From: DASSUC01 sp035649895
GTDB taxonomy: Bacteria > Actinomycetota > Actinomycetes > Mycobacteriales > Micromonosporaceae
DNA: 64,000 nt
Reading direction: 5' to 3'
Assembly (NCBI GenBank): GCA_035649895.1
Contig: DASRIS010000181.1
Coordinates: forward strand, 5,893-69,892
The notes below the pieces were generated by a model. It was not told where the DNA came from and made no database searches. It saw only the letters and a list, made by a program, of their open reading frames with translations. Positions 43,828 through 52,043 of this stretch are shown in pieces. Both the position numbers and the translations under genes were made by a program. Each line of letters starts with the position of its first letter. The first letter of the stretch is position 1.

Positions 43828-44792
43828 GCCGAGAGCCTTTCGCTGATCGCGTCCTCGTCCGTGGCCAGCAGCAGCAGGCCCGTGGTCACCGCGGTGAGCA
43901 GCTCGCCCGCGCCGCGCTCGCCGAGCACCGCCCGGCAGCTGCCGGACACCGCCGCCGGCGCGTCCTCCAGCCGGCCGAACTGCGTCAGCACGTACCTCCG
44001 CCGGCCGATGCGGACCTCGGTGGCGTCCGGGTCGGGCTCCAGCCGGGTGACCTCGAGCGGGTCGAGCGTTGGCAGCCCCAGCTCGCCGAGGAGGCGGGCG
44101 GTGGCCTCCCCGCTGCGCGCCCGCGTCGCCGCGTCCACCAGGTTCTCGGGGAGCGCGGCCAGCCGCATCCGGGCCGGCAGCCACTTGTCGCCGGCCGGCA
44201 GCACACCGGCGCCGACGCAGGCCAGGTCGAGGATGGAGCGGGTGCACAGGGCCCAGGCCGGGCCGGGGTCGGCCCCGGACGCGGCGACCAGCTCCGCGGT
44301 CGCCCAGGCCAGCACGGTACGGCTGAGCGTGGCGCGCAGCAGGTGCGCGGTGACCAGCGCCTGGGCGGCCTCGTCGTAGACCGGTGGGGTGTCCGGCCGC
44401 AGCGGCAGCGCGGTGCACCACCGGGTGAGCCAGGTGCGGGGGCGCCGGTCCGGCGGTGCGGCCAGCGCGACGTCACCCAGCGCCGTGGCGACCGTCGCGG
44501 TGGACAGCCCGTCGAGCAGCCGGCCCGGCTCCTCGGCCGGGAAGTGCTCCACGTCGACCGGGGTCTGGCCGATGAAGAACAGGAACGGCGGGGTGGGCCG
44601 GGCCAGCCCCGGCACGAAAAGATGGATGTCCACATCGCTGCCGCGGTTACCCAGCACCTGGGCGAGCGAGCCGACAAGGTACGGCGTGCCGGCCTCCAGC
44701 ACGCTGCCGCCGTGCGCGAGCAGGTCGGCCGGGGTTGTCCCGACCCGCGCCAGCGCCGCGTCGAGACTGGTTCCGACGAGCGTAGGGTCCAT
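43824..44792 (-). CDS. Nucleotidyltransferase-fold protein
   Basis: A 322-residue protein with the polymerase-beta-type signature: LVGSLAQVLGNRGSDVDIHLF, giving Gly41-Ser42 and the metal-binding Asp53/Asp55, with a third acidic candidate in TPVDVEHF (Asp80). The remainder is helical. Related folds transfer nucleotides to sugars, antibiotics, RNA or proteins. I cannot assign a substrate. The ATG at 44792 has GGAGG seven bases upstream. Upstream neighbours encode an NDK-like protein and an amino-acid-kinase-family kinase, so three phosphoryl- or nucleotidyl-transfer proteins lie in a row in the operon. Confidence 0.72.
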   Translation of the reverse strand: MDPTLVGTSLDAALARVGTTPADLLAHGGSVLEAGTPYLVGSLAQVLGNRGSDVDIHLFVPGLARPTPPFLFFIGQTPVDVEHFPAEEPGRLLDGLSTATVATALGDVALAAPPDRRPRTWLTRWCTALPLRPDTPPVYDEAAQALVTAHLLRATLSRTVLAWATAELVAASGADPGPAWALCTRSILDLACVGAGVLPAGDKWLPARMRLAALPENLVDAATRARSGEATARLLGELGLPTLDPLEVTRLEPDPDATEVRIGRRRYVLTQFGRLEDAPAAVSGSCRAVLGERGAGELLTAVTTGLLLLATDEDAISERLSA

Positions 44793-44825
44793 CGCGCTGC
44801 CTCCTTTCACATCCGGGCCGTCACG

Positions 44826-46034
44826 TCACATCCGGACCGTCACGTACTGGGTCGACACGACCAGCCGCTCCCACGGGTCCACCGGCAGCCCGGCCTGGTC
44901 ACAGGCGCACCACAGCCGGTCGGCGTCGCCACGGTCGGCGAACAGCCCGGCCTCGACCTCGTCGAGCGCGTCGAGGAGCCGGTCAGCCACCGGGTCGGCG
45001 CCGGCCGGGACGCGGCACCGCAGCTTCGCGGTCACCGCCTGCCCGGCGAACCGGTGCCGGAAGCCCGCGAGCGCGGCGAGCGGCCGCCGGCTGTCCGCCG
45101 AGTCGAGCCAGGACGCCTGCGCGGTTAGGGTGCGGTCGACCGCGGACAGGTCGCTGTCGGGCGGGAGCCGGTTGGCCACCGCGGCCACGATCCGCCACCG
45201 CAGCGCGGTGGCGGTGTGTGCGAACGAGACGCCAGCCGGGCGCACCGCAACACCGGCTGCCAACCGGCGGTGGTCCGTGCCGAAGCGCACCGGGCCGCCC
45301 TCGGGAGACCAGACCCGGCTCAGGGTCGCCTCGTCGAGCAGGATCGCGCACTCCCGGACCACGTCGGCGGTCTCCTCAGCGGAGTGCACCAGATTAATGA
45401 TCTTGTTCATCGCGCCCAGCTCGGTCCGCAGCTCCCCCGGGCGGCCCAGCCGCGGGTCCGACTTGCCTTTCAGCCCGGTGAGCCGGTCCGCGGCGGAGTC
45501 CGGGACCCTGGCCAGCAGGCGGTGCATGGCCGGCCCGCCGAGGGCGGCGCATGGCGGCACTGGTGCCGGCCCACCGCCCCAGTCCCGCGCCGCCGCTGGT
45601 GCGCTACCCCGGTCCCGCGCCGCCGCTGGCCCGCCGCCTCGGTCCCGCACCACCATCAGCAGCGAGGGGCCGGCGAGCAGCAGGTCCAGGATCAGCTGCC
45701 AGCGGTCCGGCCGGAACGTGGCGAGCTGGTAGCGCCACACCCGCCGTACCGTCTCCGGGGTGAACCGGACCAGCTGGCCGAGCACCACCTCGAACCCGGC
45801 GCCGGCCAGCAGCTCCACGCCCCGGTCGAGCTGGCCGGCGACCAGGCACCCCGGCGTGAAGATCACCAACCCGGTACGCTGGACCAGTGCCGGCCCGGCC
45901 GCTGCCGCAGCGGCGTCGACCGCCTGACAGCCCCGTACGAAGTCCGCGTCGGCCGGGTACCACCGGGCCTTCGCCGGGTCGCGGACCGGGCAGCCAGGCC
46001 ACGCCGGTGCCGTGACGGCACTGTCCACGCTCAT
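44826..46034 (-). CDS. Nucleoside-diphosphate-kinase-like protein with C-terminal extension
   Basis: A 402-residue protein. Residues 54-132 and 180-235 match the two halves of an NDK fold: GLVIFTPGCLVAGQL, AGPSLLMVV, LKGKSDPRLGRPGELR and NKIINLVHSAEETADVVREC. The position of the phospho-accepting His is kept (His217), but the usual Lys of the N-terminal KPD motif reads Thr60. A repetitive insertion (RDRGGGPAAARDRG type, about 131-162) splits the domain, and about 160 residues follow the domain without a known fold. It may be a modified kinase acting on an unusual diphosphate or a non-catalytic homologue. The ATG at 46034 has a weak binding site. Confidence 0.7.
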   Translation of the reverse strand: MSVDSAVTAPAWPGCPVRDPAKARWYPADADFVRGCQAVDAAAAAAGPALVQRTGLVIFTPGCLVAGQLDRGVELLAGAGFEVVLGQLVRFTPETVRRVWRYQLATFRPDRWQLILDLLLAGPSLLMVVRDRGGGPAAARDRGSAPAAARDWGGGPAPVPPCAALGGPAMHRLLARVPDSAADRLTGLKGKSDPRLGRPGELRTELGAMNKIINLVHSAEETADVVRECAILLDEATLSRVWSPEGGPVRFGTDHRRLAAGVAVRPAGVSFAHTATALRWRIVAAVANRLPPDSDLSAVDRTLTAQASWLDSADSRRPLAALAGFRHRFAGQAVTAKLRCRVPAGADPVADRLLDALDEVEAGLFADRGDADRLWCACDQAGLPVDPWERLVVSTQYVTVRM

Positions 46035-46068
46035 CAGCCCGCCACGCCCGTCAGTCCCGCCACGCTCA

Positions 46069-46842
46069 TCAGCCCGCGGCCGGCCGGATCGCGGTGCCGA
46101 CCGGGGTGCCGCCGTCCACCAGCTGGCCCAGGCGCTCCGGGAACCGGCCGTTGAGCACCCAGGCGGACAGCCCCGTCGCCTGCAGGAACGGGGCCAGGCA
46201 CCGGTCGACGCTGGTGGCGCCGAGCGCCTCCAGCTCCGCGGCGGTGCACTCGGCCAGCAGCCCGCCCGCTGTGCCGGACGACCCGTTCGACCGGGCCGGA
46301 CCGGCCGGGTCGAAGTCGCGGTAGACCCCGTCGACATCGGTGAGCACCACGTAGCGGGCGGCGCCGAGCAGGAAGGCGAAGTACGCGCCGAGGGTGTCGG
46401 AGGTGATCACGTCCTGCCGGGTGAACACGTCGAGGGTGAGGATCATGGCGCTGGGCAGCAGCACCGGCACCGCACCGCGGCGCAGCGCAGCGCGTACCCC
46501 GGCGAGGGTGTCGACCGGCTCCATCCCAGAGGTCAGCGCAGCCAGGATGATGCCGGTCTGGTCCAGGGCCCGCATGCACGCCGGGTTGATCTGCACGTCG
46601 GCCAGGCCGCTGCGGCGCGCCATCGACTCGATGAGCTTGTCGGTCGGGCCGCCGCCCGGGAACACCGTCAGCGGGCAGCGCTGGTGCACGGCGACGAGCT
46701 GCGCCCCGACCCGCCCGGCGTGCTCGGTGTCGGCCAGCAGGCTGCCGCCGAACTTGACCACCGTGTGCACGCCGAAGGGCATCAGCGCCGGCCCGGCGAA
46801 CATCTGCCGCGCCACGGACCCGACCGCATCCGTACCGGTCAT
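46069..46842 (-). CDS. Amino-acid-kinase-superfamily small-molecule kinase
   Basis: A 257-residue kinase of the carbamate/UMP/acetylglutamate kinase fold. Motifs are VVKFGGSLL (Lys30), FPGGGPTDKL (62-70), an AMxQ-like helix CMRALDQTGIILA, SDTLGAYFA and the nucleotide site VLTDVDGVYRDFD. The helix after the PGGG loop is reminiscent of the MfnE-like and molybdenum-storage-like branch rather than UMP kinase. It probably phosphorylates a small alcohol or phosphate, with the product perhaps used by the next two proteins. The ATG at 46842 is chosen from the fold's start; its binding site is weak. It is 70 bp after the glucosidase gene. Confidence 0.75.
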   Translation of the reverse strand: MTGTDAVGSVARQMFAGPALMPFGVHTVVKFGGSLLADTEHAGRVGAQLVAVHQRCPLTVFPGGGPTDKLIESMARRSGLADVQINPACMRALDQTGIILAALTSGMEPVDTLAGVRAALRRGAVPVLLPSAMILTLDVFTRQDVITSDTLGAYFAFLLGAARYVVLTDVDGVYRDFDPAGPARSNGSSGTAGGLLAECTAAELEALGATSVDRCLAPFLQATGLSAWVLNGRFPERLGQLVDGGTPVGTAIRPAAG

Positions 46843-46912
46843 TGCCGCCCGTCGCTTCGACGCTCGGCGCTCATCCGCCGCCGTGGTCCAGACCGTTGCC
46901 TCGCGTCTGCGC

Positions 46913-48526
46913 TCATTCCCCCTCTTCCCCCGTGAGCCGGATGATGACCCCCTCGTCCGGCGCCAAGCGCAACGGTGCCAGCCCCACCTGCGCCCCGTCG
47001 CGGTCCGGCCGGGTGGACACCGCCACCACCCCGCGCGACGGCAGGCCGGCCGGGCGGAGCTGCGCCTCCTGGCCGGCGAAGTTGAGCGCCACCAGCACCC
47101 GGTCACGCAGATAGGCGAACACCCCCGGCGGGGCGTCCAGCGAACGGTACACCCCGCCGCGCAAGGCCGCGCAGCCGTGCCGGTGCCAGGCGAGCCGGCG
47201 GTAGAGCGAGAGCAGGGACCCGGGGTCGCCGTCCTGGCTGGCCACGTTGACCTTCACCGCCTCGGGCGGCGCCGGCAGCCACGGTACGCCGGTGCTGAAC
47301 CCCTCGCCGGTCGCGTCCCACTGCATCGGGGTACGCACCGCGTCCCGACCGTCCACATCGGAGGCGAGCGCGGCCGGTGGCGGGGCGTCGGCCATGCCGA
47401 TCTCCTCGCCGTAGTAGACGCAGGGCACGCCGGGCAGCGTGAACATCAGCATCGCCGCGACCCGGGCCCGCCGCCGGCCCAGCTCACCGCCGCCGTACCG
47501 GGAGACGGTACGGGTGATGTCGTGGGTGGCCAGCGCGTACACCGGCCGGGCCGGCGGGGGCAGCAGGCCGGCGAGCCGGTCCACAGTGGCCCGCATGGCG
47601 GCGGCGTCCCACGGCTGGTCCCAGAGGGCGACGTGGAACGCGGTGTGCAGCTCGTCCGGGCGCAGGTAGCGGGCGAGCCGCTCGTCGTCGTCGATCGGCA
47701 CCTCGCCCAGCGCGATGCGCTCGCCGGAGGAGTCCCCGTAGGAGTCCAGCGTGCGCCGCAGGTCGCGGAGCACGTCGTGGACCTCGGGCAGGTCGAGCTG
47801 GCGCTGGCGGTGGGTCGGGTGGGCGTAGAAACGCCGGGCGTGCGCCACCTCCGGCGGGTTGTCCCGCAGCAGCGGGTCCTTCATCATCCGGTGCGCCACG
47901 TCGACCCGGAACCCGTCCACGCCGCGGTCCAGCCAGAACCGCCACACCTCGCGCATCGCCGCCCATACCGCGGGGTTGCGCCAGTTGAGGTCGGGCTGGG
48001 CCGGGGTGAACGAGTGCAGGTAGTACTGGCCGGTGCGCTCGTCCAGGGTCCAGGCCGGCCCGCACCGCTCGAACGCGCTCAGCCAGTTGTTCGGCGGGCC
48101 GCCGCCCGGGGCGGGGTCGGCCCAGACGTACCAGTCCCGCCTGGGGTTGGCGCGGCCGGCGCGGGACTGGAGGAACCACGGGTGCGCCGCGGAGGTGTGG
48201 TTCATCACCAGGTCGACGAGGATACGGATGCCGCGGGCGTGCAGGTCGGCCACTAGCGCGTCGAGGTCGGCGAGGTCGCCGTAGACCGGGTCGATGGAGG
48301 TGTAGTCGCTGACGTCGTAGCCGAAGTCGACCTGCGGGGACGGGTAGCAGGGCGAGAGCCAGAGCGCGGTGACACCCAGCGAGCGCGGCGTGCCGTCGTT
48401 GAGATGGTCCAGGCGCTGCCGCAGGCCGGCCAGGTCGCCGATGCCGTCACCGGTGGCGTCGGCGAAGCTGCGCACGTACACCTCGTAGATGACCGCGTCG
48501 TGCCACCAGGGCGACGGGCCGGTCAA
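46913..48526 (-). CDS. GH13 alpha-glucosidase-type glycoside hydrolase
   Basis: A 537-residue enzyme of the alpha-amylase family, oligo-1,6-glucosidase/trehalose-hydrolase-like subgroup. Region I is DLVMNH, the nucleophile is Asp209 in GFRVDVAH, the acid/base is Glu275 in ALGEVP, and the stabilising Asp336 is in ATHDITR, where the common Asn before HD is Thr. The C-terminal beta domain is complete. The TTG at 48526 overlaps the stop of the aldo/keto reductase gene (TTGA), and the overlap supports this rare start. No signal peptide, so it is intracellular and could hydrolyse or transglycosylate an alpha-glucoside intermediate made by the nearby glycosyltransferase. Confidence 0.9.
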   Translation of the reverse strand: MTGPSPWWHDAVIYEVYVRSFADATGDGIGDLAGLRQRLDHLNDGTPRSLGVTALWLSPCYPSPQVDFGYDVSDYTSIDPVYGDLADLDALVADLHARGIRILVDLVMNHTSAAHPWFLQSRAGRANPRRDWYVWADPAPGGGPPNNWLSAFERCGPAWTLDERTGQYYLHSFTPAQPDLNWRNPAVWAAMREVWRFWLDRGVDGFRVDVAHRMMKDPLLRDNPPEVAHARRFYAHPTHRQRQLDLPEVHDVLRDLRRTLDSYGDSSGERIALGEVPIDDDERLARYLRPDELHTAFHVALWDQPWDAAAMRATVDRLAGLLPPPARPVYALATHDITRTVSRYGGGELGRRRARVAAMLMFTLPGVPCVYYGEEIGMADAPPPAALASDVDGRDAVRTPMQWDATGEGFSTGVPWLPAPPEAVKVNVASQDGDPGSLLSLYRRLAWHRHGCAALRGGVYRSLDAPPGVFAYLRDRVLVALNFAGQEAQLRPAGLPSRGVVAVSTRPDRDGAQVGLAPLRLAPDEGVIIRLTGEEGE

Positions 48527-49503
48527 AGGTCGACCCCCGACATGTCCGGGTAGCGGTCCCCGGCGGCGCTACCCGGCGGGGCCACCTCGTCGAGCAGGGC
48601 CAGCTCCTCGCGGGTGAGCTCCAGGTCCGCCGCGGCCACGTTCTCCAGCAGGTAGCGCAGCCGCTTGGTGCCGGGGATCGGGACGATGTCCGGACCCTGC
48701 GCCAGCAGCCACGCGATCGACAGCTGGGCCAGGGTGGCGCCGCGCGAACGGGCCACCGCCGCGACCCGGTCGGCCAGCGCCGCGTTGTGCGCGAGGTTGC
48801 CCGCCTGGAACCGGGGCAGGCCGCGGCGGAAGTCGTCGGCGCCGAGCTGGTCGGGCGCGGTCACCGTGCCGGTGAGCAGGCCCCGGCCGAGCGGCGAGTA
48901 CGCGATGAAGCCGATGCCCAGCTCCCGCAGGACGCCCAGCAGCTCCCGTTCCGGGTCCCGGCTGAACAGCGAGTACTCGGTCTGTACGGCCACCATCGGG
49001 TGGACCGCGTGCGCCCGCCGTACGGTGGCCGGCGCCGCCTCGGAGATCGCCAGGTGGCGTACCTTGCCGGCCTGGACCAGCTCGGCCAGCGCACCCCAGG
49101 TCTCCTCGACCGGCACGGACGGGTCGACCCGGTGCTGGCAGTAGACGTCGATGTGGTCGACCCCGAGCCGGGACAGTGAGCCGTCACAGGCCGCCCGGAC
49201 GTACTCGGGCCGTCCGTCCACCCGTACCACCCGGCCGTCGGGACCCTTGACATTGCCGAACTTGGTGGCGATGAGCACCTGCTCCCGCCGGCCGGCGATG
49301 GCCCGGCCGATCAGCCGTTCGTTGGTGTAGGGGCCGTACATGTCGGCGGTGTCCAGCAGGTCCACCCCTAGGTCGAGGGCGCGGTGGATCACCTGGATGG
49401 ACTCGGCGTCGTCCCACGCCCCGTAGAACTGGGACATGCCCATGCAGCCCAGCCCGATGGCGGAGGCGGCCGGCCCGGCGGCGCCCAGTCGACGTCTGCG
49501 CAT
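48523..49503 (-). CDS. Aldo/keto reductase
   Basis: A 326-residue NADPH-dependent oxidoreductase with the complete tetrad: Asp51 and Tyr56 in LLDTADMYGPYTNE, Lys81 in IATKFG and His124 in YCQHRVD. Family length is normal. The substrate is probably an aldehyde or ketone of the operon's sugar-derived intermediate, inferred from neighbours. Its start at 49503 is 34 bp after the glycosyltransferase stop, and its stop overlaps the glucosidase start by 4 bp. Confidence 0.93.
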   Translation of the reverse strand: MRRRRLGAAGPAASAIGLGCMGMSQFYGAWDDAESIQVIHRALDLGVDLLDTADMYGPYTNERLIGRAIAGRREQVLIATKFGNVKGPDGRVVRVDGRPEYVRAACDGSLSRLGVDHIDVYCQHRVDPSVPVEETWGALAELVQAGKVRHLAISEAAPATVRRAHAVHPMVAVQTEYSLFSRDPERELLGVLRELGIGFIAYSPLGRGLLTGTVTAPDQLGADDFRRGLPRFQAGNLAHNAALADRVAAVARSRGATLAQLSIAWLLAQGPDIVPIPGTKRLRYLLENVAAADLELTREELALLDEVAPPGSAAGDRYPDMSGVDL

Positions 49504-49537
49504 CAGGCCTGGGCCTCCGGCACCGCGACGTCCGGCA

Positions 49538-51223
49538 TCACGGCGTCCGGTCCCGCAGCACCTGGTCCCGCAGCGTCTGGTCCCGCGGCATCTGGTCCGC
49601 GACGTCTGGTCCCGCGGCGGCGACCAGCTCGGTCAGGAGAGCGCCCCAGCGGCGCAGCTGCCGGTCGGGCAGGAACTGTTCGGCCACCCGGCGCTTCGCG
49701 GCGGTACCGAGGCTGCGCGCCAGGTCCGGGTCGGTCAGCAGCCGGTCGAACGCCCGGGCGGCACCGGCCGCCACGTCCTCGGCTCCTGCCGCAGCATCAG
49801 CTCGTGCCGCAGCATCAGCTCGTGCCGCGGCATCGGTTTCTGTCGCGTCGTCGGCTCCTGCGGCAGCGTCGTCGGCTCCTGCGGCACCGGCGGGGCCCGC
49901 CAGCACCAGCCCATGCTGGCCAGGCACCACCTGCTCGGCGAGGCCGCCCACCCCCGTGGTCACCACCGGCCGAGCCTTCCACATCGCCTCGGTGAGCGTG
50001 AGACCGAACCCCTCGGCGACGCTGAGCTGCGCGACCACCGTTGCGTGCCGTTGCAGCGCGTTGACCACCAGCGCGTTCTCCCGCAGGTCGGCCATTGGCA
50101 GGCAGGCGAGCTGGATGGTGCGCCGCAGCTGCGGGGGCAGGGCCGCCCACGCCCGGCGGCACTCCTCGAGCACCGCAGCGCCCTCCGGGTCGTCGGCCAC
50201 GCCGGCCGGGTCCGGCCCGGCCAGGGTCAGGCAGGCCGGCGAGGCGGCCGGGTCTCGCGCGGCGAACGCGTGCAGCGCCCGGTCCATCCCCTTGAGCCGG
50301 TCCCAGCGCGAGACCTGCACGACCATCGGGGTAGCAGGTGACGGTGGCTCGCCGTCGCGCCATACCCGCGCACCGTGGCGCACCATGATGTCCGGGCCGT
50401 CCAGCGCCGCGACCGCCAGCGGCGCCTCTGCCAGGCGGTCACCCGAGCCGCCGGCGGGTCCGGCGCCATCAGCGGGTCCGGCGCCATCAGCGGGCTCCGC
50501 GCCATCAACGGGTCCGGCGACCAGGCCTACAGCCCTCAGCACCGCCGTCACGGCGGCCTCGTCGAGCGGCATGTTCTTCGGGCTGCACGGGTCGACACCT
50601 GGCGGGATGACCCGTACCCGCTCGCGGTCCGCCCAGTCCGGCACGTGCCGGCGTACCGAGAACACCAGCCGGTGCGCCGGCTCGACGTACCGGCGCAGGA
50701 ACCGCCAGCCCTGCCGGGTGTGCTCGTTGGGCCGGTCGCTGCCGATGTGGCAGCGCCAGACCACCGCGGCGCCCTGCTCGCGGGCCGGCTCGACCAGGCC
50801 GGCCGGCTGCGGGTCGTGCACTACCACCACGTCACCGGGGCGGACCCAGGTGCGCAGGCCTGCCGCGTCGGCGGCGCAGATCCGGGCGTAGTGCCGCTGC
50901 TCTGGCTCGCCCAGCGGGCCGCCGTCGCCGGCACTGCCGTACAGCCGCAGGCATAGCCGCTTGGTCAGGGCGTGCGCCTCGGCGTCCCCCTCGGTCACCA
51001 GCCACCGGCAGTCAACGCCGACGGCTCGCGCGAGGGGCAGCAGCGCGCGCAGCATCTCCGCCACGCCACCGCCGGCCGCCGTGGAGTTGACGTGCCAGAT
51101 CGTACGGCCCCGCAGCTCCGCGCCGAAGGAGGCGGCGGCCGAGCGCAGCCCGGCGACGCGGTCCGCGCCGAGCAGCCGCTCGTACGGGCCAACCGCCGCC
51201 TCTGGCAGCGCGACCTCACGCAT
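49538..51223 (-). CDS. GT4 glycosyltransferase related to trehalose synthase TreT
   Basis: A 561-residue GT-B enzyme. The N-terminal acceptor-domain motif WHVNSTAAGGGVAEML and the later blocks (ARVWRDG, QVSRWDRLKGMDRAL and the EX7E motif AEGFGLTLTEAMW) match TreT, which joins glucose from NDP-glucose to glucose to make trehalose. Two 18 bp repeat regions encode Ala/Asp/Gly linkers (about residues 240-270 and 440-475), and the C-terminus is repetitive (RDQTLRDQVLRDRTP). The ATG at 51223 overlaps the HAD stop by 8 bp and has GGGAG upstream. The acceptor could be a sugar other than glucose, and a pseudo-glycosyl transfer cannot be excluded. Confidence 0.85.
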   Translation of the reverse strand: MREVALPEAAVGPYERLLGADRVAGLRSAAASFGAELRGRTIWHVNSTAAGGGVAEMLRALLPLARAVGVDCRWLVTEGDAEAHALTKRLCLRLYGSAGDGGPLGEPEQRHYARICAADAAGLRTWVRPGDVVVVHDPQPAGLVEPAREQGAAVVWRCHIGSDRPNEHTRQGWRFLRRYVEPAHRLVFSVRRHVPDWADRERVRVIPPGVDPCSPKNMPLDEAAVTAVLRAVGLVAGPVDGAEPADGAGPADGAGPAGGSGDRLAEAPLAVAALDGPDIMVRHGARVWRDGEPPSPATPMVVQVSRWDRLKGMDRALHAFAARDPAASPACLTLAGPDPAGVADDPEGAAVLEECRRAWAALPPQLRRTIQLACLPMADLRENALVVNALQRHATVVAQLSVAEGFGLTLTEAMWKARPVVTTGVGGLAEQVVPGQHGLVLAGPAGAAGADDAAAGADDATETDAAARADAAARADAAAGAEDVAAGAARAFDRLLTDPDLARSLGTAAKRRVAEQFLPDRQLRRWGALLTELVAAAGPDVADQMPRDQTLRDQVLRDRTP

Positions 51224-52043
51224 GCCGTGGCGCTCCCGGCCCGGCCTCGCCAGGCGGCTCCGCTGGCGAAGGCGCTGACCCAGCTGGCAGCTCCGGCCCG
51301 GGGAGCCCTGGCCCGGACGGCTGCGCCGCGGGCGGCTCCACCCCCGAAAGCCGGGGCCCAGGCAGCTCCGGCACGGTCCGGCAGCGCAGCCGGACCCGTC
51401 CCGCATCGACTGTCACGCTCAGCGCCCGGCCGTCGGCGACCGTGACGGTCCCCGCCCGGGACATCGCCGGCACCGGCCGCACCAGCAGCATCACCACGGC
51501 GGCACCCGCTGCCTGGGCTGCGGCCACCCCGGACGCCGAGTCCTCGATCGCCACGCACCGCTCGCCCGCCACGCCCAGAGCTGCGGCGGCCCGCAGGTAG
51601 CCGTCGGGCGCGGGCTTACCGCGGGCCACGTCCTCGGCGGTGACCAGCACCGGCGGCAACGGGTAGCCGCACGCGCGCAACCGGGCCAGCGCCAGGGCCC
51701 GCGGGCAGCCGGTGACCACGGCCCACGGCGCCCGGGTCGCCGCGCTGACCACGTCGACCATCCCCGGGATCGCGACCACGCCGGTGATGTCCTCGACCTG
51801 CTCGGCGTTGACCTCGTCGGCGTCCCGCCGCACCTGGTGGTCGGGCAGGTCCGGCCGGACCGCCCGGATCGTGTCGACGGCGTGCCTGCCGGTCACGTGC
51901 GGCGCGAGAGCGGTCCAGGCGACGCCGCGCCGCTCCGCCCAGCGCCGCCAGGCGCGCGTGATCGAGCCGGCTGAGTCGACGAGGACCCCGTCGAGGTCGA
52001 ACAGCAGTGCCTCCGCGGTGAGCTCCACGTCGTACCGGCTCAC
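51216..52043 (-). CDS. HAD-superfamily phosphatase or mutase
   Basis: A 275-residue haloacid-dehalogenase-fold protein. The nucleophile and acid are Asp16 and Asp18 in LLFDLDGVLVDS, the motif-II Thr is in VVTGCPRAL, the Lys in ARGKPAPDGYL and the acidic pair in CVAIEDSASG. This is the layout of the beta-phosphoglucomutase/2-deoxyglucose-phosphatase branch. The last 65 residues are a Pro/Gly/Ala/Glu-rich tail of short repeats. The GTG at 52043 overlaps the previous stop as GTGA. It likely removes or moves a phosphate on a sugar intermediate before glycosyl transfer. Confidence 0.88.
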   Translation of the reverse strand: MSRYDVELTAEALLFDLDGVLVDSAGSITRAWRRWAERRGVAWTALAPHVTGRHAVDTIRAVRPDLPDHQVRRDADEVNAEQVEDITGVVAIPGMVDVVSAATRAPWAVVTGCPRALALARLRACGYPLPPVLVTAEDVARGKPAPDGYLRAAAALGVAGERCVAIEDSASGVAAAQAAGAAVVMLLVRPVPAMSRAGTVTVADGRALSVTVDAGRVRLRCRTVPELPGPRLSGVEPPAAQPSGPGLPGPELPAGSAPSPAEPPGEAGPGAPRHA

